Below are positions 50,410 through 58,303 of a stretch of DNA of 64,000 nt, one piece after another. The translations under genes and the position numbers were made by a program. The stretch spans positions 62,001 to 126,000 of the forward strand of contig JAUNSC010000001.1 in assembly GCA_030539395.1 (NCBI GenBank), written 5' to 3'. The notes below the pieces were generated by a model. It had not been told where the DNA came from and did no database searches. It saw only the letters and a list, made by a program, of their open reading frames with translations. This DNA comes from Eubacteriales bacterium. GTDB taxonomy: Bacteria; Bacillota; Clostridia; Lachnospirales; Lachnospiraceae. The first letter of the stretch is position 1; each line of letters starts with the position of its first letter.

Positions 50410-50874
50410 TTGGATATTCTTAAAGAGAAGAAAAACAGGCAGTACAATGATTATGTAAAAAAGGTAACTCCCACACACAGTCTCTGGGGGAATATGTGGA
50501 AAGCATTCCTGGTGGGCGGAGTCATCTGTGTGACAGGGCAGTGGATCACAAATATGGGCCTGAATCTGGGATTGGAGCAGAAAGATGCATCCACATGGTG
50601 TTCTGTTTTGCTGGTACTTTTGAGTGTAATACTTACCGGCCGGGGGATATATCAGCCGCTGGCTAAATTCGGTGGGGCGGGGACACTTGTTCCGATTACG
50701 GGATTTGCGAATTCTGTGGCTGCTCCTGCGATAGAATTTCAAAAAGAAGGACAGGTTTTTGGAATTGGATGTAAAATATTTACAATTGCCGGACCGGTTA
50801 TATTATACGGGATTTTAGCCGGATGGGCGCTGGGATTAATATATTGGATTTTGAAGATCAGCGGGGTAGCGTAG
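50410..50874 (+). CDS. spoVAC: Stage V sporulation protein AC
   Basis: 154 aa, start TTG 50410 four bases after spoVAB. The KKVTPTHSLWGNMWKAFLVGG start and GGAGTLVPITGFANSVAAPAIEFQKEGQVFGIGCKIFTIAGPVILYG segments (shown here in part) are hallmarks of SpoVAC, a mechanosensitive-channel-like component of dipicolinate release. In Bacillus, spoVAD and spoVAE normally follow; here the next gene is an antiporter subunit, so those partners must be elsewhere or absent. Confidence 0.93.
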   Translation: MDILKEKKNRQYNDYVKKVTPTHSLWGNMWKAFLVGGVICVTGQWITNMGLNLGLEQKDASTWCSVLLVLLSVILTGRGIYQPLAKFGGAGTLVPITGFANSVAAPAIEFQKEGQVFGIGCKIFTIAGPVILYGILAGWALGLIYWILKISGVA

Positions 50875-50898
50875 GCTGCTCCTTTTTTATGAAAAAAA

Positions 50899-50926
50899 TT
50901 TATAGAAATCATAAAATTTCTATAAA
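50899..50926. promoter_or_regulatory. Perfect 11-bp inverted repeat upstream of the antiporter operon
   Basis: TTTATAGAAAT (50899-50909) and ATTTCTATAAA (50916-50926) with a 6-bp spacer. It has no following T-tract, so it is not a usual terminator. It ends 30 bp before the -10 of the antiporter promoter: a candidate operator. Confidence 0.4.
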
Positions 50927-50953
50927 ATAAAGGTACAATTTTAGACAAACTTC

Positions 50954-50962
50954 TGATATAAT
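50954..50962 (+). promoter_or_regulatory. Extended -10 promoter of the antiporter operon
   Basis: TGATATAAT (hexamer 50957-50962), a perfect extended -10, with a poor -35 (TACAAT, 50934-50939). Transcription would start about 30 nt before the first gene, whose ribosome site is AAGGAG. Confidence 0.6.
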
Positions 50963-50998
50963 ACATAAGTTAGTGAAGAAGATAAGGAGTGAGCATAC

Positions 50999-51466
50999 AT
51001 GTTTCTATTATTTTTCCTGGTATGGATTGTTTTCAATGGAGTCGTTACCCTTGAAATTATCGGTTTCGGACTGGTAATCACAGTGCTGATGTTTGCTTTT
51101 ATTTGCAGGTTCATGGACTATAGTATACATAAAGAAGCAGTGCTGATAAAAAAATCAGGGTATTTTATGTGGTATGTCTGGAATCTGATCGTTGAGATCG
51201 TGAAGGCAAATTTTTCTGTCATCCATCTGATTTTATCTTCGCAGGAGATTGTGGAGCCTGTCATGGTTTCTTTTAAAACGACCCTGAAATCAAAAGTCAC
51301 AAGGGTGATCCTGGCAAATTCAATTACACTTACACCGGGAACGATCACAGTATCTCTCCATGACGATGAACTGGTTGTGCACTGTCTGGATGAGAGCCTT
51401 GCAGATGGAATGGAAGATTCTATTTTTGTAAAAATGCTTGAAAAAATGGAAAGGATGGGTGAATAG
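50999..51466 (+). CDS. mrpE: Antiporter subunit MrpE/MnhE (MbhA-like)
   Basis: 155 aa. Two or three N-terminal helices are followed by the conserved soluble part: YVWNLIVEIVKANFSVIHLIL, TRVILANSITLTPGTITVSLHDDELVVHCL. MrpE is a small accessory subunit of multi-subunit cation/proton antiporters and corresponds to MbhA of archaeal membrane-bound hydrogenase. It is the first gene of a ten-gene operon; the next starts 2 bp after its stop. Confidence 0.93.
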   Translation: MFLLFFLVWIVFNGVVTLEIIGFGLVITVLMFAFICRFMDYSIHKEAVLIKKSGYFMWYVWNLIVEIVKANFSVIHLILSSQEIVEPVMVSFKTTLKSKVTRVILANSITLTPGTITVSLHDDELVVHCLDESLADGMEDSIFVKMLEKMERMGE

Positions 51467-51467
51467 G

Positions 51468-51830
51468 ATGGAACTGGTTGAAAAATTCCCGTGGATTTTT
51501 ACCGCGATGCTGATTTTTTTGGCGCTGTTAATTGTGGCCTGTCTGATTCGCGCGATTATCGGACCGACAATCGCAGACCGGCTGGTGGCTGTCAATATGA
51601 TGGGTACGATGGTAATGGTAATTATTTCTATTCTGGCCGTCGTAATGCAGGAGGGATATCTTGTTGATATCTGTCTTATTTATGCAATGATCAGCTTTAT
51701 TGCAGTGGTAGTATTGACTAAAGTTTATACGGGCGTATATCTTGAGCGCCGCAGTAAAGTCGGAAAAAATGCGGATGCAGGGCAGAAAGAAATGGAAAAG
51801 AAAGGGGAAAGACGCCATGCAGATTCTTAA
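51468..51830 (+). CDS. mrpF: Antiporter subunit MrpF/MnhF (MbhB-like)
   Basis: 120 aa from ATG 51468. Three helices with IIGPTIADRLVAVNMMGTM, the signature of the MrpF family, and LVDICLIYAMISFIAVVVLTK. The C-terminal 30 residues are charged and overlap the next gene by 14 bp. With MrpE and MrpG it forms part of the cation pathway proposed from Mrp and MBH structures. Confidence 0.92.
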   Translation: MELVEKFPWIFTAMLIFLALLIVACLIRAIIGPTIADRLVAVNMMGTMVMVIISILAVVMQEGYLVDICLIYAMISFIAVVVLTKVYTGVYLERRSKVGKNADAGQKEMEKKGERRHADS

Positions 51831-52206
51831 ATGGATTCAATTTGTTTTGGGAATTGGTATGTTGCTTGCAGGAATGTACATTTTTGCATTGCAGGTATTT
51901 GGAGTGTTTAAGTTTAAATATGTTCTTAACAGAATGCATTCGGCTGCCATGGGAGATACTCTTGGAATCGGTATTTCACTGGTTGGGCTTATGATTCTTT
52001 CGGGATGGAACTTTGTAACGCTGAAAATGGGGTTGGTGATCGTATTTTTGTGGTGCGCATCTCCGGTGTCGTCCCACTTGATTTCCCGTCTTGAAGCAAC
52101 CACTAATCCGTATCTGGACAAATATTGTTCTGTGGGAGAAGAGATGAAAGAGCATCTTGAAAAAGAAAATGAAGAGAATGAAAAGGTCGGAGAGGAGGAT
52201 GAGTGA
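51817..52206 (+). CDS. mrpG: Antiporter subunit MrpG/MnhG (MbhC-like)
   Basis: 129 aa from ATG 51817, preceded by AAGGGG; an upstream in-frame ATG lies deep in mrpF and is rejected. Three helices with NRMHSAAMGDTLGIGISLVGLM (family signature R-hydrophobic-HAA-GDTLG) and a charged C-terminal tail. The stop and the next ATG overlap as TGATG. Confidence 0.92.
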   Translation: MQILKWIQFVLGIGMLLAGMYIFALQVFGVFKFKYVLNRMHSAAMGDTLGIGISLVGLMILSGWNFVTLKMGLVIVFLWCASPVSSHLISRLEATTNPYLDKYCSVGEEMKEHLEKENEENEKVGEEDE

Positions 52207-52463
52207 TGCAGATATTTCAGATGATTTTGCTTGGTTTTTTGGTTGTCTGTGCAATTTCGGTCAGTTTTTCCAAAAAACTGCTGAACTCAATTTTGATCTT
52301 TATGTCATACAGTCTGGTAATGTCCATTATCTGGGTTCTGCTTGAATCTCCGGACCTTGCTATTACAGAGGCTGCTGTCGGGGCAGGTGTTACCAGTATC
52401 CTTTTCTTTATAACGCTGAAAAAGATCGAGGCTTTGGGAGAGGAGGAAGATAAGGATGAGTAG
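52206..52463 (+). CDS. MbhD-like subunit (DUF4040; MrpA C-terminal fragment equivalent)
   Basis: 85 aa, three helices. LGFLVVCAISVSFSKKLLNSILIFMSYSLVMSIIWVLLESPDLAITEAAVGAGVTSILFFITLKK (quoted here only as its ends: LGFLVVCA... and ...ITLKK) includes the ESPDLAITEAAVGAG motif with a conserved acidic pair. In canonical Mrp this segment is the C-terminal part of MrpA; as a separate gene it is typical of MBH/MBS-type clusters. Overlaps the next gene by 8 bp. Confidence 0.88.
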   Translation: MQIFQMILLGFLVVCAISVSFSKKLLNSILIFMSYSLVMSIIWVLLESPDLAITEAAVGAGVTSILFFITLKKIEALGEEEDKDE

Positions 52464-53418
52464 AAAAATATCCGAGGAACAATATAAAAGGAATCTGTCA
52501 GTCCGTTTTAAAAAGTGGATCAGCGGAGAAACAGATCCATATCTGGGTAACATGGAGATAACTCCCAAAAAAGAGTATGCTCCGGATGAAAAAATACTGC
52601 GGAAACATATGGCAGATCAGACCCGTATCATCAGCAGAACATACGACATGGAACATAATCGTGTTTACCGTTTCTTCAACTGGTTTTACAGAAAGGCGGC
52701 GTTTTTATGCTGTATTGTCCTGATCGCCATTTTGATTTTGACAGTATCATATCTTCCGAAAACAACAGATCCGGGAAGTCCCGGCAATAATGAAGTGGCT
52801 GAACGTTATATCACGCAGGGAATGCAGGAGACAGGAGCAGTGAATGCTGTTACGGGAATGATCCTTACATACAGGGCATTTGATACGTTCGGAGAGACAA
52901 ATGTTCTTTTTGTCGCTACCTGCTGTGTTATGATTCTTCTGATGCTGGAAGAGGGGACAAAAAAGAAAGCGGAAGATGAAAATGACGCCCGGTACGAACC
53001 TAAAAAAGACGTCATTCTTCAAACAATAGCAGGCGTTTTGTGTCCGATCATTTTCATTTTTGGTATTTATGTTATTTTGAACGGACATCTTTCTCCCGGC
53101 GGTGGTTTTTCAGGCGGTGCGATTATGGGTGCCGGAATGATTCTTTATGTCAGTGCCTTTGGTTTTAAGAAGACACAGAAATTTTTTAATGAAGAGGTTT
53201 ATAAGGTGGCAAAGATTTCTGCACTTTGTGTGTATGGCCTGATAGGATCTTACTATTATATTACAGGCGCAAATGGAATTGAGAACCATATTCCTCTTGG
53301 CATACCCGGACATATTTTAAGCAGCGGCATTATTTTGCCGATCAACATTGCTGTTGGTCTGGAGGTTGCATGTACGATGTATGCGTTTTATGCACTGTTT
53401 CGGAAAGGAGGTCTGTAA
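52456..53418 (+). CDS. mrpB: Fused MbhE / MrpB-type antiporter subunit
   Basis: 320 aa. An unusual 75-residue charged, probably cytoplasmic N-terminal extension precedes a helix. An MbhE-like part follows, with ETGAVNAVTGMILTYRAFDTFGE, then a four-helix MrpB/MnhB domain (about 190-315; GHLSPGGGFSGGAIMGAG, LSSGIILPINIAVGLEV). In Pyrococcus MBH these are two genes, mbhE and mbhF. The N-terminal extension has no match I recognise. Confidence 0.9.
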   Translation: MSRKISEEQYKRNLSVRFKKWISGETDPYLGNMEITPKKEYAPDEKILRKHMADQTRIISRTYDMEHNRVYRFFNWFYRKAAFLCCIVLIAILILTVSYLPKTTDPGSPGNNEVAERYITQGMQETGAVNAVTGMILTYRAFDTFGETNVLFVATCCVMILLMLEEGTKKKAEDENDARYEPKKDVILQTIAGVLCPIIFIFGIYVILNGHLSPGGGFSGGAIMGAGMILYVSAFGFKKTQKFFNEEVYKVAKISALCVYGLIGSYYYITGANGIENHIPLGIPGHILSSGIILPINIAVGLEVACTMYAFYALFRKGGL

Positions 53419-53419
53419 A

Positions 53420-53794
53420 ATGGGCCCGCATTTGTTTGCAAATTATGTGGAGGCGATTGCCATGATTTTGTTCGGAATCGGATTTTTAACACTTTTATTA
53501 CGAAATAATCTGATCAAGAAAATCATAGGCCTTAATATTATGGACACGGCTATTTATCTTTTTCTGGCTTCAAAAGCATATATCCCGGGTCGGGCAGCGC
53601 CAATTATTGTGGATGGTGTTCAGGACGTGGAAAAATATATCAATCCGATTCCCAGCGGTCTGGTTCTTACCGGTATCGTTGTATCGGTATCAGTCAGTGC
53701 CCTGATGCTTTCTATTACGATTAAACTCTATAAGCGGTATCATACGTTAAATCTCGATGAAATTTCCGCAAGACTGAAAAAGGAGGGGCGGTAA
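53420..53794 (+). CDS. mrpC: Antiporter subunit MrpC/MnhC (NuoK-like)
   Basis: 124 aa from ATG 53420, behind AAAGGAGG. Three helices with IGFLTLLLRNNLIKKIIGLNIMDTAIYLF and NPIPSGLVLTGIVVSVSVSALMLS, the NuoK/MrpC pattern. In complex I and Mrp this subunit links the large antiporter-like subunits to the rest of the membrane arm. One base separates its stop from the next start. Confidence 0.92.
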   Translation: MGPHLFANYVEAIAMILFGIGFLTLLLRNNLIKKIIGLNIMDTAIYLFLASKAYIPGRAAPIIVDGVQDVEKYINPIPSGLVLTGIVVSVSVSALMLSITIKLYKRYHTLNLDEISARLKKEGR

Positions 53795-55306
53795 GTGGAT
53801 ATTATACGAAATTTTCCATGTGTTTCCATCATGCTCTGCCTTTTTGCGGGAATTATTACTTCGGGAGTGAAGGAAAAAACAGCAAAATGTATCAACAGAA
53901 CGCTGATCATGACGGTATTTGCATTAAATGCACTTACTCTATACTATACGTTAGTAACGGGCGGCGCCTTTGTTTATGTGATGGGTATGTTCCCGGCACC
54001 ATGGGGAAATGAACTCCGGGCAGGAAGCCTTGAGGCGCTGATGGCAACATTTTTCAGTATAATCATGATGCTGTCATTATGCGGCGGAAAAAAGAAACTG
54101 TTTGATGAGGTGGACCCGGAAAAACACAATCTGTATTATATTATGACTGATGTAATGCTTGCATCGCTGCTGGCGCTGGTTTATACCAATGACCTTTTTA
54201 CCGCATATGTATTTGTGGAGATCAATACAATTTCCGCCTGCGGCCTGATCATGATACGGCAGAACGGTAGAACGATTGAAGCATCGGTGCGGTACATGAT
54301 CATGAGTCTTTTGGGAAGCGGTCTGCTTTTGATGGGACTTTGCATTTTGTATGACATGACCGGACACCTGCTTATGAGCAACATCAGAGAGTCAGTCATA
54401 GAAATTGTTCAGCGCGGTATATATAAGATACCTCTTACTGTTGCAATTTGTATTATGTGTGTGGGACTGGCTATCAAGAGCGCCCTGTTTCCTTTTCATT
54501 CCTGGCTGCCGGACGCATACGGCTATTCAACGGTATCTTCCGGGGCGATACTCTCAAGCCTGGTATCAAAAGGATATATTTTCCTTCTGATCAAGATTTT
54601 TTATCGTGTGATTGGTTTTAATCTTATCAGAGGAAGCCATATTTTAAATGTGCTTTTCGTATTTGGTCTGTGCGGTATGATATTTGGTTCTATCAGTGCA
54701 ATCTGGGAAAAAGATATCCGGAGGATGATTGCATTTTCCTCTGTGGCACAGATTGGATACATATATATGGGCTTTGGACTGGGAACTACAGAAGGAATGG
54801 TAGCAAGTATTTTTCATATTCTTGCTCATGCGGCAACAAAATCACTGTTGTTCATTTCTGCCATCGGCCTGACAGATGTATCCGGGGGAAGCAGAAGCTT
54901 TTTCGAACTTACCGGTTCGGCTTACCGTAATAAAGTGGCAGGCGTCGGTTTTACGGTAGGATCGCTTTCCATGGTAGGAATACCGATTTTTTCTGGCTTT
55001 GTCAGCAAGCTTTTGTTTGCGGAAGCAGCAGTGCTTCATCCTGATCAGAAAATGCTTCCGACTTTGATCGTGCTGGCAATCAGTACCATTTTGAATGCGA
55101 TTTATTTTATGAAAACAGTATTACGAATTTATGTGCCGGAGAATAAAGCCGTTATAGAGCAGAAAGGCTATTTTTCAGTGACAGCAGGACAGCAGAAGAC
55201 ATATACCGTTACCATTATCTGTTTTACTGTTTTGAATTTGTTCCTTGGCATGATGTCTGAACCAATTATTCATGTAATTAAAGTTGGTCTGAGTAATTTT
55301 GCTTAA
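53795..55306 (+). CDS. mrpD: Large antiporter subunit, MrpD/NuoN-like (first of four)
   Basis: 503 aa, about 14 helices, GTG start behind AAGGAGGGG. Proton-path residues of the family are present: glutamate in VEINTISACGL (helix 5), lysine in LAIKSALFPFHSWLPDAYG (helix 7), histidines and lysine in HILAHAATKSLLF (helix 10 region) and lysine in FSGFVSKLLFAEA (helix 12). It occupies the MbhH place in the order. Unlike the next copies it has DAYGYSTVSSGAILSSL after the WLP motif. Confidence 0.92.
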   Translation: MDIIRNFPCVSIMLCLFAGIITSGVKEKTAKCINRTLIMTVFALNALTLYYTLVTGGAFVYVMGMFPAPWGNELRAGSLEALMATFFSIIMMLSLCGGKKKLFDEVDPEKHNLYYIMTDVMLASLLALVYTNDLFTAYVFVEINTISACGLIMIRQNGRTIEASVRYMIMSLLGSGLLLMGLCILYDMTGHLLMSNIRESVIEIVQRGIYKIPLTVAICIMCVGLAIKSALFPFHSWLPDAYGYSTVSSGAILSSLVSKGYIFLLIKIFYRVIGFNLIRGSHILNVLFVFGLCGMIFGSISAIWEKDIRRMIAFSSVAQIGYIYMGFGLGTTEGMVASIFHILAHAATKSLLFISAIGLTDVSGGSRSFFELTGSAYRNKVAGVGFTVGSLSMVGIPIFSGFVSKLLFAEAAVLHPDQKMLPTLIVLAISTILNAIYFMKTVLRIYVPENKAVIEQKGYFSVTAGQQKTYTVTIICFTVLNLFLGMMSEPIIHVIKVGLSNFA

Positions 55307-55324
55307 AGAGAAAGGAGAAAACAA

Positions 55325-56800
55325 ATGAATCAATCAATTATGATTATAATTGCAGTGTTTTTTCCCGTGATATATGGAGCGGTAATGCTGCTCACGCCCG
55401 GACTTAAAGAGAGGGACAGCCTGATTAAAGCAACTGCGGTGGGACTGGTGCTTACTGCGGTCTTTGCGGTGGCGGCCCTGTGGGGTGGCGGAAACATTGA
55501 ACTTCTGAAGCTTGGTGAAAACATAAAAATCTATTTCAGGATAGATGGTCTGGGAAGGCTGTTTGCAGCTGTTGTCAGTCTGGTGTGGCTTCTTGCCGGA
55601 TATTTTGCATTTGAGTACATGAAACATGAGAAAGAAGAAAAACGGTATTTCGGATTCTATGTCATGGTTTATGGAGTGCTTCTTGCACTTTGCTTTGCAG
55701 GAAATCTGATCACATACTATGTATTTTATGAATTGATGACCCTGACAACATTTCCGCTTGTACTTCATTCCAGAACAAGAGAAGCTGTTATGGCAGGTTT
55801 GAAATATCTGTTTTATTCTTTGTGCGGAGCATACATGGTCTTATTCGGGATTTACTTTTTGAATAAGTATGCATCTACCCTGGATTTTGTTGCGGGTGGT
55901 TCTCTTGATATGGGACTTGCTGCGGGGAAGGAAGGCATCCTTCTGGTAGTTGCCTTTTTACTGATACTTGGTTTCGGTGTAAAAGCCGGCATGTTTCCTA
56001 TGCATGCATGGCTTCCGACAGCCCATCCGGTAGCGCCTGCACCGGCCAGCGCTGTACTTTCCGGCCTGATCGTTAAGATGGGTGTACTGGGCATTGTCCG
56101 TGTAATTTATTATGTTGTGGGTACGGAATTTATCAGGGGCACATGGGTTCAGACTGCCTGGCTGATTTTGTCTCTGATGACAGTTTTTATGGGGTCTATG
56201 CTGGCATACCGGGAAAAAGTGCTGAAAAAGCGTCTGGCGTATTCTACAGTCAGCCAGGCTTCCTACATTTTATTTGGCCTTGCACTTTTGCAGCCGGCTG
56301 CAATGACAGGTTCGCTGCTCCATGTTGTGTTCCATGCATTGATCAAATCCTGTCTGTTCCTTTCAGCAGGCGCAATCATCTATAAAACGGGAAAAACAAA
56401 TGTAGATGATCTCACAGGTACAGGTAAAGAAATGCCGGTAACAATCTGGTGCTATACTTTTGCATCACTTGCGCTTATCGGTATCCCGCCTGCAAGTGGA
56501 TTTATCAGTAAATGGTATCTTGCTACAGGATCTCTGGAATCAGAGATAGCTGTTTTTTCCTGGCTTGGTCCGGTGATATTGCTGATCAGTGCGCTGCTTA
56601 CAGCAGGATATTTGCTGCCAGTCACAATAAAGGGTTTTTTGCCGGGCAGAGAATTTGATTATGAAAATCTGAAGAAAACGGAACCGGTGAAGACGATGTT
56701 GATACCGCTGATAATTCTTTCCGGACTGGCAGTACTTTTGGGAGTTTTCCCGAATCCTCTTACAGGATACATTACAGGCATTATAGGTACGTTATTTTAG
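55325..56800 (+). CDS. Large antiporter subunit, NuoM/MrpD-like (second of four)
   Basis: 491 aa, about 14 helices. Key residues are intact: glutamate in YELMTLTTFP, lysine in GVKAGMFPMHAWLPTAHPVAPAPASA, helix-8 lysine in LIVKMGVLG, HALIKSCLFL and a terminal-path lysine in SGFISKWYLA. AHPVAPAPASA is the full complex I/Mrp motif. Ribosome site AAAGGAG. It probably arose by duplication with the third and fourth copies, which share AP-P-SA loops. Confidence 0.91.
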   Translation: MNQSIMIIIAVFFPVIYGAVMLLTPGLKERDSLIKATAVGLVLTAVFAVAALWGGGNIELLKLGENIKIYFRIDGLGRLFAAVVSLVWLLAGYFAFEYMKHEKEEKRYFGFYVMVYGVLLALCFAGNLITYYVFYELMTLTTFPLVLHSRTREAVMAGLKYLFYSLCGAYMVLFGIYFLNKYASTLDFVAGGSLDMGLAAGKEGILLVVAFLLILGFGVKAGMFPMHAWLPTAHPVAPAPASAVLSGLIVKMGVLGIVRVIYYVVGTEFIRGTWVQTAWLILSLMTVFMGSMLAYREKVLKKRLAYSTVSQASYILFGLALLQPAAMTGSLLHVVFHALIKSCLFLSAGAIIYKTGKTNVDDLTGTGKEMPVTIWCYTFASLALIGIPPASGFISKWYLATGSLESEIAVFSWLGPVILLISALLTAGYLLPVTIKGFLPGREFDYENLKKTEPVKTMLIPLIILSGLAVLLGVFPNPLTGYITGIIGTLF

Positions 56801-56812
56801 AGGAGGTGTATT

Positions 56813-58288
56813 ATGAGTCAATATTGGATTTTAGCGGCGATTCTGCTGCCGATCATTGGTGGGATACTGACACCGTTACTTCCCTTTAAAAAGAGAACGC
56901 ATATGATGTTTTATCTGGAAACGATCATGCTGGTAACATCCGCGATTGTGCTTGCGCTTGTTGCTCACGGCCGTATGGAAGTCTTCCATGTGATACGTTT
57001 TGTAAGGAATCTGTCAATTTCCTTTAAGATTGATGGCATGTCTATGATATTCGGAGGTCTGATAGCAGTATTATGGCCATTGGCCATGCTGTATTCTTTT
57101 GAATATATGGAGCATGAGTCGCACGAGAAAATATTCTTTGCATTTTACAGTATTACATATGGTGTAACACTGGGAATTGCATTCGCATCAGATATGCTGA
57201 GCATGTATTTCTTCTATGAGCTGCTGACACTGGTTACAGTTCCGCTGATTGTACATCCGCTGACCCGTGAAGCGATTCTGGCCACCAGAAAATATCTGTA
57301 TTATTCTATCGGTGGAGCTGCGTTTGCACTGATCGGACTGATCTTTCTCATTGTGTACGGGACTACCTGCGAGTTCCAGATGGGAGGCGTTCTGGATATG
57401 ACTCAGATAGCAGGCAAAGAAAATACCCTGCTGCTGATATATATGCTGGCGTTCTTCGGATTTGGCGTAAAGGCGGCCATCTGGCCATTAAGTTCATGGC
57501 TCCCTCAGGCAGGTGTGGCACCTACGCCGGTTACAGCTCTTCTTCATGCAGTAGCGGTTGTAAAAGCGGGTGTTTTTGCTATTATTCGTTTAACCTATTA
57601 TAGTTTTGGTACAGATTTTCTGCGAGGCACCTGGGTACAGTATGTGGTCATGGGATTTGCGATGTTTACAATTGTGTATGGCTGCAGCCGTGCGGTAAAA
57701 GAAACACATATAAAGAGAAGGCTGGCATATTCAACAGTCAGTAACCTGTCTTATGTAATTTTTGGAGCTACGATCATGACGCCCCTTGGCATGGTCGGTG
57801 CAGTATGCCATCTGGTATGTCATGCAATGATGAAAATCTGTTCTTTCCTCTGTGCCGGTGCAATCATGCATCAGACGGATAAGCATTACATTTATGAATT
57901 GAACGGTATGGGAAGAAAGATGCCAATAGTATTTGGCTGTTTTACGGTTTCTGCACTTGGACTTATGGGTGTTCCGGGACTTGCAGGTTTTATCAGTAAA
58001 TGGAATCTGGCGAAAGCGGCAGTGGAGAGCGGAAATGTGCAGGCCTATTTGGGAATCGGCTGTCTGCTCATTTCAGCACTGCTGACAGCAATTTATATGA
58101 TGAGTATTGTGGTAAGGGCTTTCTTCCCGGGAAAAGATTTTGATTACAGTACATTGGAAGGAATAAAAGACCCTACATGGAAAATGTGTCTGCCTTTGTG
58201 CCTTTTTGCAGTGGGGATCGTTTGTCTGGGTCTGTTTTCCGCACCGCTGGTGTCATTTTTTGGAGATGTCGCTGCGGGAGTATTTTAG
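56813..58288 (+). CDS. Large antiporter subunit, NuoM/MrpD-like (third of four)
   Basis: 491 aa, the same length as the preceding copy and clearly related (GFGVKA.-P, TREAI.A, SGF/AGFISKW). Glutamate in YELLTLVTVP, lysine in GVKAAIWPLSSWLP, helix-8 lysine in VAVVKAGVFA, HAMMKICSFL and AGFISKWNLA are intact. The loop after WLP is QAGVAPTPVTALLHAV rather than AHPVAPAPASA, and the usual histidine of P-H-W is serine (PLSSWLP), a departure from the other copies. Ribosome site AGAGGAGGTG. Confidence 0.91.
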   Translation: MSQYWILAAILLPIIGGILTPLLPFKKRTHMMFYLETIMLVTSAIVLALVAHGRMEVFHVIRFVRNLSISFKIDGMSMIFGGLIAVLWPLAMLYSFEYMEHESHEKIFFAFYSITYGVTLGIAFASDMLSMYFFYELLTLVTVPLIVHPLTREAILATRKYLYYSIGGAAFALIGLIFLIVYGTTCEFQMGGVLDMTQIAGKENTLLLIYMLAFFGFGVKAAIWPLSSWLPQAGVAPTPVTALLHAVAVVKAGVFAIIRLTYYSFGTDFLRGTWVQYVVMGFAMFTIVYGCSRAVKETHIKRRLAYSTVSNLSYVIFGATIMTPLGMVGAVCHLVCHAMMKICSFLCAGAIMHQTDKHYIYELNGMGRKMPIVFGCFTVSALGLMGVPGLAGFISKWNLAKAAVESGNVQAYLGIGCLLISALLTAIYMMSIVVRAFFPGKDFDYSTLEGIKDPTWKMCLPLCLFAVGIVCLGLFSAPLVSFFGDVAAGVF

Positions 58289-58303
58289 AAGGAGGCGTAT
58301 GAG

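Noticed and set aside
50875..50998. The TTTATAGAAAT palindrome as a terminator for the spoVA genes
   Set aside because: The stem is AT-rich and has no T-run on the plus strand after it; an operator role fits better.
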